Source of the DNA: Wuchereria bancrofti
Taxonomy: Eukaryota; Nematoda; Chromadorea; Rhabditida; Onchocercidae
Assembly (NCBI GenBank): GCA_005281725.1
Contig: SSBO01000012.1
Location: 8,593,099-8,657,098, forward strand
DNA: 64,000 nucleotides
Direction of reading: 5' to 3'
Shown: one piece after another, positions 12,105 through 25,126 of the stretch
Position numbering within the stretch: the stretch's first letter is position 1
Layout of the letters: every line of letters starts with the position of its first letter
Notes under the pieces: generated by a model
What the model was told of the DNA's origin: nothing
The model's database searches: none
The model's input: only the letters and a program-made list of their open reading frames with translations
Translations under genes and position numbers: made by a program

Positions 12105-15100
12105 TGAACGGATCGACAAAAATGACAGCGGTTGTCTTTGATATTACCATTCTTTTGTGTTAACAAAATATAGGTCAGCAATATATGGAAAGGTCAAAAA
12201 TGGGTCATACAGTTATCCTTGCGAGCAGCAAAACATTAAATTTTCCCACTTATCTTTTATAACATTGAAAGAAGTTTTATAACATCAATTGTCTATCAAT
12301 GGAACAAACAGAAATTCTCAGTTTCTTTCTTTTATGTCACTTTGCTTAATAATCAAATCATTCATCAATCTTTCGATTTCACTATATATGAGAAAATAAG
12401 CAAATAAATTGACATAATTTCAAGAATTTTTCACTTTTCAAAAGTTTCTCTAATTTCGTTCGTCGCCTTTTTCAAAAAAAAAGTTGAAAATTTTAAAAAG
12501 TCGAAATATTTTTTAAATCAGCTTATCATTGGTGTGTTTTTGATTCAACATTGACACTTTACAATTAATATTTAAAATTTTAGAACATTTAATCGAGAAA
12601 TGTCAGAGCAGTATAAATAAATAGAAGTAAAATAAAAAAAAATAGATAAAAAGTGAAAAAGTGGATTTGAGTAATAAATCGCTCAGCTAAATATTTCAGT
12701 GAACAGATTTTTATTGGAATACAGCGAAATAATCTTTGAAATTTGATTTTCCAAATATTTTTTGAAATATAGTCATTTTAATTTGTAATTAATGATTTCA
12801 TCTGTCTACGAATATGAAACTTCCAGAATGCGGAAAACTGATAATTGCATTAGTCAATGAAAATTGTGAAAAAACAAGTGACTTTGTGAGTAGTGCAGAT
12901 AATCTGACCTTTATACATTGATTATTTATCTGTTTAATACGGAAATTGTTATCAAAAAAATAATTAACTAAAAAATGAAACGACAAAAATATTTTGGAGA
13001 GTAAATTGCAACACATCGAAAAACAGAAATAAGGCTTACAACACACATTATTTTCCATTAAATGTTGATGGGTAATGTGTATTAAATAATGACAATTGGT
13101 TTAAATTCAAGAAAAAAGAAGAAAAATTTGGTTGATTGAATAATATGACAATGTCCTTTTATCATATTTAAAAAAGGGCATTTAAACAGATTGAAAGCAT
13201 ATTTCTAGCTTGCATGACTTATTTATTCCCATACTTCTGTTTTAAATTCTACTCTAATAATTTTAATTAATTTTAAAAACTTCTCTTTCAATATTTTCAC
13301 ACTCAATCAATGTAACAGAAAAATCTTCCGAAACAAAAAAGCACCAACAAAACAAATAAAAAAACGGGTCACTTCCTTTTAACTAATTTTTTTCCTTTTC
13401 TTTTACTCAACTAAATCGGTTAATTTGTTTAATATCTTAACATTGTTTTTGTTCCAATGATTATAAACAATTGATTTATTTTATTTCATTTTACTTTTTT
13501 TTCTTTTTTTTTATATGACTATATGTAAGAGAAAAACCTGCGACATTAGAGAAATGTAAGGTTTTTTTCTTTCTTTCCATTAATCTAACTTATATTTCTT
13601 GTCATATACCTAAATAAATCTTAAATCATTAATTAAAGAGTTTTATCGAGTTTAATTACTTTCTATTACTTGCTTTTCATACTTCTTCATGGCAAATCTT
13701 TATCTGTAAGTAATCGAAATAAAAATTTGTTCTTTAATCCTTTTAACTTAATACTTGAAAATGAAAACAAGTACATATATGAGCATTACAGTTTTTTTCT
13801 ATTACTTATGATTTCTGGAATTTAATCATATTTGAAAATCTTTTTTAAACATTTACTTTAAAAAGAAAAAAAAAAGGTAAACAAATTGTGAAAATTTGTT
13901 TCAGGGATGAAAAATTGAGTTATAGTGATAGACGTAGGACGACAATATGACGTTTAATAATTCGACATTGGTCAAACAACCGTAGTTTTCACGAAATATT
14001 TTTAAGAAAGGATGGAAGGACAGGAATGAATTGGTTACTTAATTTGTGAGGAAGCATCCTCTCAAAAAGTTGTTGGACTTGGTTGCTACTCTGTTGTTAA
14101 ATGGCAATTGGGTTCGACAAATTTCTCCAAGTTTTTTTCCTCCAAATTTTTTATTAATTCTTTCAAATAAAAAGAATAAAAAATAAAAAAAACTTTGTTT
14201 TTCTATTAAATTTCCAAGAAAAATAATGGATGTTTTAAAACCACCTATTTATCATACAAATTTAGTATATCGAATCAATAAAATGATATATTTACTTTAT
14301 ACTTATTCATTTTATTACTTAATTTTTTAGAATAATTTATAATTTATCTATCTTTTCAATTATAATTTTTCCTCATCAATCTAACTTAATAATATTAGCA
14401 CACATAAGCCATTTGTTTTCATTTTAACCGATACTTTAAATAATATGAAATTAAGCAAAAATGAAAAAGCATAAAAATTGGATCAGAAAAAAAACAAGTT
14501 TTAATTTTATGTGTAACATAATTTTACGGTACAGAAGTAAAAATAACTGGTATCAATATATTTTGATAATATCCGATTCATTTATCATAACATCTATTTG
14601 AATACTTTTAAATGGCTACAGAAATACTTAAATACTTCATTTTCATTCTGTTCCATTTTTTTCATTTTTTTTTTTTTGCTCATTTTTCTTTTACTATTTA
14701 TTTTGCTGAAATTGTACGTTACACGTAAATTTAACAGCAATTGTTTATTGTTGATAACACGTAACATAGCATTACAATAATGTCAATGATCAAAATAAAT
14801 GATTTAATGGTTTACATTGTAAATCTCTTTCAGGAAACCTTTATATGATTATTTCCGGTCATACAGTTAGTTTATACTATTATCTGATGACACGTTACTT
14901 TAACATAAAGAGAAAATGTTTGCACAAAATATACAATTTTTACTCAATTTTAATATTTTTTTTAATCTCAACAATACTTTTAATGTTTGCTCAAGTTTGA
15001 TTATGAAATCTTGTACCATTTATACTTAATATTTTGTTGACTAGTTAAGTCAAAGGTTAATTACTGCATAGGTACATACCTATTATTATCATAACTGATC

Positions 15101-15802
15101 ACTTGTAGTGATGATTGATTTATTTGCTGATTGATAAGATTTACGATATATATTATATTCTAGCAATAATTTCAGCCACTATATTTATCTCAAATAAGCA
15201 AGTGTGTATTGTAAGTGAAGTAAAGTGTTTAAGAAGAAAACTAGTTATAAAAAATAGCTAATTAGTTAAATAAAAAATTGAGATGGATGATTGTGCAAAA
15301 AGTATTTATAAATTAGTGACAAGAATATTAATAATGGAATAAACTTACTCTGGTAAGCTATGGAATCTTTTAAAAAAAGGGATATTATTGGACTAATATT
15401 AACAAAAGAGAGAAACAGTGATTATTCAAAAATAATTATAAAACACAACAGCTGAACTAATTTACTAAAAAAATTAAGTTAAAGATATGATAAAATTATT
15501 TAGTATATTATCAACATGTGTGAGAAGATTATGTTATTTGATTAGAAATATTAGTGTAATCAAGTTGTTGTATTGATAAGAGAATTATTTGATGGTTTGT
15601 GAAAATGATAAATGTTTAAGCTTCATAATTACCTTGTTGAATAAAATTGAAGCAGTAAGATGAATTTAAATTCTAATTTGAAATATTCTTGTGAATCGTT
15701 CAAAGGAGATACATATACCACAGTAAATATAAATAAATATTTGTTAGAGTTGTAATGATGATTATAATAAATTACAAATGGTAATAATGATGGCGATCTT
15801 GC

Positions 15803-15839
15803 GATGATAATGGTGATAATGATTATCACCATTATCATC
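15803..15839. repeat. Perfect 37-bp palindrome
   Basis: Arm GATGATAATGGTGATAAT at 15803-15820, one spacer base G at 15821, and its exact reverse complement at 15822-15839. It sits in a GATAAT/ATGATG-rich stretch (15756-15870). The perfect match over 18 bp with a single-base centre would form a tight hairpin or cruciform. Confidence 0.9.
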
Positions 15840-16260
15840 ATAATGATAGTGACGATAATGACAGTAACACCGACAACTGAAAATTTGCAGTATTATAACT
15901 GGATGGAAATCTTTCAATGTTCAATTTTGTAATCTGAAACTTTTTAAAAATGTTTGAATGGAATGATGTGAGCAATGAATTCTAGCATGAACTGTTTTAT
16001 TCATTTTTTGCTTTTCTCACAAAATTATTAATTTTGATTAATTTCTTAATAATTTCTTAAACTTATTTAAATCATAATATTTTGTTACACTCATTATATG
16101 ATTGTTATTCTTGTTTTTCTTCTTTCTCTTTTCTTCTACTTCTTCACTTTTTCTCTCTAATCTTCAAAAAATTCAGTTTGTATTACTTGAAATCATTATA
16201 AAAAACTCGTTTAGATTTTCAAATAATTCAGTAACTAGAAAAGTGTCAAATTTATGTTCA

Positions 16261-16281
16261 TATATATATATATATATATAT
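16261..16281. repeat. (TA)n microsatellite
   Basis: About ten TA units in a row. Confidence 0.85.
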
Positions 16282-17222
16282 GAATAAAAGTAAATCTTTA
16301 TCGATGATCTTGTTGGTCAAAAGGAATGGAAAGCACGAAAAGAATGAGTAAAATATGCCTTTGAAGTGTTATTTGAAAAAGCAAAAGATGTCATCAAAGC
16401 TAAAAGATGGGACCTCATTCAAATCTTTCTGCAGTGCTCTTTTTATGGATTACACGAAACAATAATTAGTACTTTCAAAATAGAATCTCAACTTCATTCC
16501 CCACGCCCCCTACCATTTCATTCCTTTTTTCCTTATTTTTCCACTTCCTCCCAGTCTACCAACATCCTTCAAATCTTACAACAAATGTATATTCATTTTA
16601 ACATCAACTTTCCCTTCTCTCTCTCTTTTGTTTTTGTTTTTTATTCATTCTTAAATTCATTTGTTCTGTTTTTCTCTTTTTTTATCTTATCATTCTTTAT
16701 TTTTTCTTTCGTTTTTTTTTGTGCACTTTAGTGGTGTTTAATATTCTACAAATTAAACTTCTCAAGGAGTTCTTTTTCTCCTTTTAAAATTGCAGAAAAA
16801 TTTTTGTAAGCATCATTAAAAAATATGATAAATCATAAAATTAGTGGTTTATTAGTTTTTTTTTCCTTACTTTCTTTCCTTTTTTCTTGAATATTGATGT
16901 TTTTAGTTGAAAATATTTTTAGTTTAAATATCAGATTAAATCATTGTCATTGCAAGCATCTGCGTTATATAATGTAGCAAAGAGTGCTTTCTTCATTTAA
17001 TGATTATGTTATCATTGATAATGCAATATTGCAGTTTATTATGCATGAAATTTCTAATTTCAACAAATTTTAGAAATTATACTTAATGAGGCGAATAATT
17101 TAATTTAATGGATTGAATTGAAAATGTTATATTGCTTTCCATTCATATATATACATGTTTTTTTTTCAGTAAAATTATAATGCAAGAAAATAAATTTTAC
17201 CAAACTATTTGATAGTATTTCA

Positions 17223-17541
17223 GTGTATTTTTGTTCATCAAATAATTTTAAACTATGATTTCTTTTTTCTTTAAAAAAAAATTGTTTCAGAAATAAAAGT
17301 TTGAAAACTTTGTTAAGAAATAAAACTCATTTTTATTAATTAATACTAGATGAAAATTATTCTTTTTCATTTTTTTAAAATNGTGTATTTTTGTTCATCA
17401 AATAATTTTAAACTATGATTTCTTTTTTCTTTAAAAAAAAATTGTTTCAGAAATAAAAGTTTGAAAACTTTGTTAAGAAATAAAACTCATTTTTATTAAT
17501 TAATACTAGATGAAAATTATTCTTTTTCATTTTTTTAAAAT
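17223..17541. repeat. Identical 159-bp blocks flanking a single N
   Basis: Bases 17223-17381 and 17383-17541 are identical, separated by one N at 17382. This is the pattern of two contig ends that overlap but were joined by a placeholder base, so the duplication is probably an assembly artefact and the true sequence likely has one copy. Confidence 0.9.
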
Positions 17542-18522
17542 TATTAATCTAAAAGTGAAATAAGACAAAAAGGTTATATTAATACTTCAAATTTCATTAA
17601 ATTTCATAAATAATGTTTTTTTTCTGTTTTAAATTTCTGTTCAATGATAGTTATTTGATAACAATGATTGATTTGTATTAGTTATTCCTATCATTATGTT
17701 AAAAATAACAATATTGTTTTGGAAAAATATGTTTTGTTACAAAAACAAAAATAAGAAAAAACTAAATAATAAATTTACTCACTGAATCGTGAACAAACAT
17801 ATGTGAAAAGCGAAAAATTTTCTTTTTCCTTTTCTTTTTACTTTTTATTTTTGTTTAAAAGTCTGTCATATTTCCATCAGTTCCTTTCTTAATTATTCTA
17901 ATAATGAAAATGTAAAAATGAAATGAGGTATATCCCAGTTATTTCAATCTATAAATGATTTTTTCTTCTTTTATTTGAAATTTCTTTCTCTCTATTATGA
18001 TACTCTTCCACTTTCTATTGATGATTTCTTCGTGTCCATATTTTTATAATTTCAAAAATAATTTATGAATTTTTGCAAAATTTACAAATTATTCATTTTA
18101 TCTTTTTTTAATTCGTTATTTTCTAAAAGCTTAATTTGAAATTGAAATATAAGAAGAAAAAGAAGATAAATGGGTTATTTTGATAATTTATGATGAAAGA
18201 TCTATTGAATAAGAAATGATTTACAATGTAAAGCATTCATATGTATGATGAGATGGCACAACATTTAATCTTTTGATATTATGTATTACAAAAAAAAGAA
18301 AATTCTATACTTAATAATTTACTGCTAATCATTCTATCTTACTTTTACTTTTTTGAATGTTCCTTATTAAGAAAATAATCGTTGCAAAATTTTCATTTTT
18401 TTTCTTTTTTTTTGAATTATTATATTACTTAGATTTCTTATAAAGCGTTTCTATCGGGAAAATATTTTTTTCCCAAAGAATTTTTCGAAATGTGATGACT
18501 TATGACAATTTGTTTCTTTTTT

Positions 18523-18570
18523 TACTGAAATATATGAAATGAAACTACTGAAATATATGAAATGAAACTA
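18523..18570. repeat. Two-copy 23-bp tandem repeat
   Basis: The unit ACTGAAATATATGAAATGAA plus ACT is repeated twice head to tail. Confidence 0.75.
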
Positions 18571-19649
18571 CGTTGAATAAAATAAATTTCTTTTGATGCT
18601 GATAAAAACTTCTTGTCGTTCATTTATCGTCTCAGTTTTAAGCTTTTTTTACAAAATTTCAAATTCAACTTCATCATGCAATCTAAACATGCTATGCAAT
18701 TAAAAGCTTAAACAACATTTTTAATTTCTATTTACTGAATTAATTAGTATCCATTGAACTGATTAATAAGTGATTTGACTAACAAAAACATAACACATCA
18801 TAATGCTTCACATTTTCCCTAACATTTTTCCTTTTTTTTTTGGATGATTAATAAATTCGAGTTACAGCATTCATTTATTAATTTTATGGTAACATAACTA
18901 GAAAATTCATTATGAAACAGCATTTGCGTGATTTGTTAAATTATTATAATATATTGGATAGCAATGATAATAAGTTAGCAGAATAATTTATGGATTTTTG
19001 AATTCAAAAATAAATCAAACTTTTGCTTTCTCAGTTCATTTTTATATTTTACTCATTTGTTTAATTTTCTATTGACCTTTCATATTTTACTTTAATAAAA
19101 AACAGTCATTAATTTAATGAATTTTTTTTTCACTTTCTTTTTCAGAAACAATAAAAAGTTTTGAAATTCCAAAAAAAAAGAAAACGAAAATATCTTACAT
19201 TTTAATGTATGATTTATTTGTTACTTCTTTTTTTTTTCTTTCTTTTTCATACAAATCAACAAACAAATTATCCCTCCTTTCATAACTAAACAATAGTTAT
19301 CAATTAAAATATCGAAAAAAAAAGAAAGGGTGAAATTTTACTCTTTCTAAAAGAATGAAATTGATCAATAAATGATAAAATTGTAATTTCTTCGCCAAAA
19401 AAAAGAAGTAAAAAAGGAAAAAGTTTATATTATTATAAAAATTTAATTCTATAATTAATCATTAAATATATGTTATTTCGAAATACTTTTGAATTAGTAA
19501 AGTAAGCTATAAAGTAAATAATATGTTATTATTTTGAAAGCGATAACTGGCAGGGAAAGTTCAGCTCAAAAATGAAATCATCATTCATTATAGCATTAAA
19601 CGATGTCAACTTTTAAACAGTGGTTGTAGTGATCCGGAAAGACAACTCC

Positions 19650-22600
19650 ATGGATCAACGGTACAATTCATTACTGCCAAGAGAACAATGGTCCTCTTCG
19701 ACCGATTTTATAATGTCCTGTATTGGATACGCCATTGGTCTTGGTAATGTCTGGCGATTTCCATATTTATGCTATCAAAATGGTGGAGGTTCGTTGTTTT
19801 TCTGTTTTTTTATCTATTATATTCGTATAAAATCTTTCAATTACATTTCACTAATGGAAATCAAATCAAAACTATTAAATCTCTGGAGTTAATTAAAATT
19901 CAGATTCACTGTTGTTAGTGCGATTACAATGGTTTAATGATAGCGTATTTATATGGTACTAATAAATGGCATGATTGAGATGCATGTCCAATAAAGCATC
20001 AAATCAATGAGATCTATTTTATCAGATCAGACAGATAAAAAAACACTAATTTCAAGAGCAGTAAAAAATTTAAATTACTGCAAAATACAATATATCATTG
20101 ATCAAGCAGTCATCCGTCAGGAATGTTAAGGACATTAACGCAATTCTAAATTTCTGCTTAACTTTATTTATTGCTAGTTAAATGGAGGAAAAAAAAGAAA
20201 TGATAAATCAAATAATTTAATTAAAAGATAAAAAATACCTATTTATTTATTTTTTATTGAACAACTAAACTTAAAATTATTTGTTCATTTTTTATTGAAC
20301 AACTAAATTAAAAGATCAAAATTATTTTAAATAACCGATAAAAATTACAATTATTCTTTGCTCGAATATTATCTACTTTCTTTTCCCTATTAATTTTGAT
20401 CTTTTAGGAGCATTTCTAATACCATATGTGATTTCTCTCATATTTTGTGGTGCACCCCTTTTCATATTGGAGACAACATGGGGACAGCTACTGAGTATTG
20501 GTGGACTTGGAATGTTTAAAATTTGTCCAATTTTCAAAGTAATGATTTTTACCTTTAGTCTGAAATTTTTATGTATTTAACTTTTGTCATTAATTGCAAT
20601 TTTTTTCATTATCATTAATGTGACATATTTAATAGGGTGTTGGAATAGCCGCTGCAGTGATGGCATTTTGGCTCAACATTTATTATATTGTAGTTCTAAG
20701 TTGGGCAATGTGCTATCTATGGGAATCAATTCGATTGGATTCAAATGTTCCATGGCGAAATTGTGATCATCAGTAAATTAAACTGATAACATTTTCTTAA
20801 TTTCTTTTTTTCTGTCTCAAAAATTTTTATTAGAATATTTTTAGAAGGCAGAAATTAGTAATATTATTTTCTTAATTTGTAATACAAGTAATACAAATAA
20901 TTGTTATAAAAATGTTGGAATAATGAAATTGATTGGAAAGTCAAATTATTTGATTGATAAACTCTTAATAATTCAATTAGTGATTAAAAATTGATAAACT
21001 GAATTGACAAATTTTCAGATGGAACACTCCTCGATGTCGCAGTGAATACGAACCATTAACTTGTGATAATAACAGAACAATTGCGAAGTATTTCAATGTG
21101 CAGGTTCAATAAAAACGATGTCTTTTTCCCGATACTACCTATTAATTTTGAAATTTTGGGTAAATAGATATTAAGGGATATTCAAAGAAAAGAAGAAGAG
21201 GACGAAGAAGAAAAAGAAAGAATGTGTAAGAAAAAGTTTTGTGAGAAAAAAAATCAAAAGAGGAAAACTTCCTAAAACAGAATTGTAAAATTTGATGACT
21301 AAAAGTGAAATTTATGTAAAAAATTTGACATTTTTAAGGTATTAACAAATGACCATTTGAATGAATACCGTAAACAATTTTTCATTGGTTCAAAATCAAA
21401 TTGGACTATTTGTAGTGGCGACGATTTGAATGTACAATCACCTGTCAAAGAATTTTGGAAGTTTGTTTACACTTCATAAAATTAAATAAATGTCCTTTTT
21501 CATTGCTCTTTTTTTATGCAGTAGTCCTTATACCAAATTTTATTTGAAAAAAGCTTTTTCTCAAAAAAAGAAAATGTGCTCCAGCTATCAAGTGCTTGGT
21601 ATCAGTTCGGGAATCGAGGAACCAGGAGGATTACGTTGGGATCTTGCATTCTTTTTATTAATCGTTTGGACAATATGCTATCTGTGCATCTTCAAGGGTG
21701 TTCGATGGACCGGAAAAGTTCATTTCATTAAATTAAACTTAAGAATATTTTTTTTTTCTGTTCCTTGCCGAATGTAATAACTCGTTATGCATTAGAATTT
21801 ACTACATTGCTATTGAAAAAAAGATAATGATGAATGTATTATAATCTAAAAGTATGAAGAAATGATACAGTGGAAATTTTAATTTATTATTATTGTATGA
21901 TAAATGATAAGTTACCAATGCTGTTAGTTGCAGATTGTTTATCTCACTGCATCATTTCCGTATATAATGCTTATTTGTTTACTGATACGTGGGTTAACAT
22001 TGCCAGGAGCAAATTTGGGCCTCGAATTCTATTTGAAACCAAATTTTGAGAAGCTTTTTGAGAGTAAAGTATGGGTGGATGCAGTAACACAAGTTTTCTT
22101 CTCGTATGGCCTTGGCCTAGGCGCTCTTGTTGCACTTGGTAGTTACAATTCGTATCATAATAACATCTACAGGTATATAAATATACAATCTTTATTGTAG
22201 CATTATTGTTAAATTATCATTTTTGACATAATAAATCTTTTTTTTTTAGAAATTTTTTATGAAATTTACAGGCAGGCATTGACAATATGCTTTGTAAATA
22301 GTGCTACAAGCGTTTTTGCTGGTTTTGTTATCTTTTCATTCATTGGCTTTATGGCTGTTGAACAAGGCAAACCCGTTGATGAGGCAAATATTAAAATCTT
22401 ATTTCACTCATAAATTTAGCTAAAATTTAGTGAAAATTTACTAATTAAGACTTTTGCTTCAATAACTGATAAATGGTAAATAATAAGCAAAAAAATTTCG
22501 CTGGAAAATTTTTAATGAATTTTGGTAAGTTTATATCTTAAATGGATTGAAACTTTAACTGAACTTAAACAGTTCAGTTTTTGATTAAGCCTAAAAGTTA

Positions 22601-25126
22601 AATTTTAGAAGATTTTGTGAAATTTTTGAGCAAAAGTGCTTTCAGGTAGCACAGTCTGGTCCAGGTCTCCTTTTTCTGGCTTATCCATCCGGAATTTTAC
22701 AGCTACCATATACAAATGTTTGGTCAATCCTCTTCTTTACAATGGTTTTATTCTTGGGCATTGACTCACAAGCAAGTTTTTTTTTGTAGCAACTCAATTT
22801 AACAGCTACTATTTCAGAAATAGAATCAAGTCATTTACAAAGGCACCTTTTTCACTTGCACTATGTTTTATATAAAACTCATTAAGTTTGCTTATTTCTG
22901 GGCGGGAAGATTACTAAATAAACCAATTAATATTTCATCATGCACTATGTTCATTCTTATTTTATTTATAATTACTTCTCATTGGATCACCTAATTTAGT
23001 GTTTATTGTTAAAAGAATTTTTTTGTTTGAATTTTAATAAAAGAAAAAATAATGACACTTTTCTTTTTTTTGAATGATCGTTTTTTGACAAAAATGTATG
23101 ATTTCAAGAATTTATAACGTAAATGTCGCAGCTATGCATGCATGAGATGAATAAATTATATTTAGTTTTGTACGATGGAAGGCTTTTTCACGGCAGTGAT
23201 TGATGAGTTTCCGCATCTGATACATGGCAAGAAGTATGGCCGTGAATTTTTCGTACTCGGAATATGTATCATAAGCTATTTATGTGGCTTAAGTACTGTT
23301 ACAAAAGTAAGTTTAGCTTAAAAAGTCTGAAAAATTTTGCATTAGCAAAGAGAAAATGTATGGATTTGCTTATTCTTTCACAAAAATATACATTAATTTA
23401 TTTAAGATATAAATTGATTTTTATTGGTATATCACTGATATTAGTTTGTTTTTTTCATATGTAATTCTTCCAAAGATAAAAAAAGTATAAAAAAGTACTT
23501 GCAGGAATGAAGTGATATTGATGCTTGTGATTATTTGCACATTTTATGACAGTAAAATCAAATTATCAGATTCAATTAAAGAAAAAAAGTGTTTAATCAG
23601 AACTTCTCTTCTAATTATCTATCTATTTGCTAGAAATCGGAAATTTTCAGGGCGGTTTTTACGTATTTCAATTGTTTGATTTTTATGCAGCATCCGGTTG
23701 GGCGCTTCTATGGCTTCTATTCTTCGAATGTATCGCCATTTCTTGGTCTGTTGGTGCGTATTAGCTCTCTATTATTGTAAAAACTTAGTGAATGAAGTTG
23801 GTCCAGTTAATGAGTAGTAAATAGGTCTGGCCAATATATTTTCAGTACTTTACAGATAAGTTTAGCCAGTACATTTTCATAATTTGCAGATAACGGTGAT
23901 TCTGTATTTAAAAGGCACACTAGAAAATCAAAAATTAAATTTCAGTAATTCTTGGCTTACTTCATTCGAAAAGATTTAATTCATAAAGTATAAAATTAGG
24001 ATGAGGCCAAGAGTCCTTTTTTTCTACTAAAACGATAAGTGCATTTTATATCAGTTCCTATATATCTCTTCATTCCGCATTTCAAGGTATATCAAATCAT
24101 CAAATTTTTTATCAAAATTGAATCGTAGAGCTATTTTATCACTAAGCAAAATGATAAAAGTATCGAGACTTAATTTATCCAAACTATCGTTTCTTTTAGG
24201 TATCGATCAGTGGTATGAATATATCAAATCAATGGTAGGTTATTATCCGAGTCGATGGTGGAAATTTTGTTGGGTTTTTGCAACTCCCGTTGTGTGTATG
24301 GTTAGTATTATTTTGCGTCTGCCAATACAGAACACAAATTTAAATTTTGGTCTAAATGTCCTAAATTTCATTAATCATTAATTAATCGTAATATATTGAA
24401 ATTTTTTATCGAAATTGAATCATAAAGCCATATAATCACAAATGGCTATCTTGTAAAATTGTCATTTTTAAAACTTAAATTTATTGGGTAATTGTAACTA
24501 GAATTTGTAATTGATTGATATTTAGGTCTTTATCTATTTAATAGATCATTTTGTTTGAGTTAATTTATCCGAATCGATTGATGGAAGGTAGTCTATCATA
24601 TATCATTAGATTTAATTTTAAAATCATATCGTTTGCAGAGTGTAATGATTTTTGGATTAGCAAAATATGAGCCATTGCGAATAGATGCATACAATTATGA
24701 TTACCCATTATGGGGTCATATATTTGGATGGTTTCTTTCCCTTTCATCCATGCTTTGCATTCCGGTTTACGGCGTCTATTTATGGACTATAACCGATGGA
24801 ACTACTTCACAAGTACATTCTGTCATATCACATTTACTTCGTTAATTTTATCAGTATCTTCAGCTTTTCCAAGTTGCCTCTTATTTAATTGCTAAAGATT
24901 GTATAAGTTATCTAATTATATTTAAGCCTATAACTTTCATATTTTCATCTATTAATAATACCTAATAGTTGTAGTTTATAAAATAATTCATTATTTATTT
25001 TATCATTATTATTTTGTTTTCTATGGTTTTAATTTGTTTCAGAGAGTTGAAAAGCTATTTCGGCCAAAAATACAAATTGAATTAGATGGTAATGTTGGGC
25101 AAGAACTAACGGAACGTGAAGAGTGA
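19650..25126 (+). CDS. snf-11: GAT1-like GABA transporter (SLC6)
   Basis: Twelve-helix Na+/Cl--coupled symporter that takes GABA back up into neurons. Fourteen exons: 19650-19788, 20408-20538, 20636-20772, 21019-21103, 21339-21460, 21522-21717, 21934-22172, 22272-22383, 22646-22771, 23166-23306, 23651-23753, 24200-24300, 24639-24812, 25043-25126; phases agree throughout and give 629 residues. TM1 has [15 protein letters not shown], as in GAT1 rather than the betaine/GAT2-3 branch. TM6 region has [19 protein letters not shown]. The second extracellular loop has the family cysteine pair (NCDHQW...PRC) and sites NRT and NWT. Two introns start with GC (22384 and 22772). The frame stays open upstream of the first Met to an acceptor at 19620 and resembles the GAT1 N-terminus there, so an upstream coding exon may be missing. 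SLC6/GABA type is firm; the name snf-11 is by similarity. Confidence 0.92.
20249..20307. repeat. 21-bp direct repeat in transporter intron
   Basis: ATTTTTTATTGAACAACTAA plus A occurs at 20249-20269 and 20287-20307, offset 38 bp, within the intron before the second exon of the GABA transporter. Confidence 0.7.

Larger units (their letters stand above)
12110..19600. other. Long gene-poor AT-rich region
   Basis: Seven and a half kilobases without a recognisable gene. Homopolymer runs of A and T dominate. Open frames at 12798-13058, 14598-14780, 16102-16287 and 16366-16731 have low-complexity F/S/L-rich products. A short stretch after a TTTCAG at 13903 could encode DEKLSYSDRRRTTI before a stop, but nothing joins it. 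Part of this region may be upstream sequence or a 5' intron of the GABA transporter, whose reading frame stays open upstream of the first Met. Repeats and the assembly join are listed separately. Confidence 0.5.

Noticed and set aside
12798..13058. Cysteine- and phenylalanine-containing frame on the minus strand
   Set aside because: After six codons it runs into a donor-like GTAAGC and then low-complexity sequence; there is no family match or partner exon.
16366..16731. 121-codon frame
   Set aside because: The first third looks mixed but the rest is F/S-rich from T/C tracts, with no splice support or known family.
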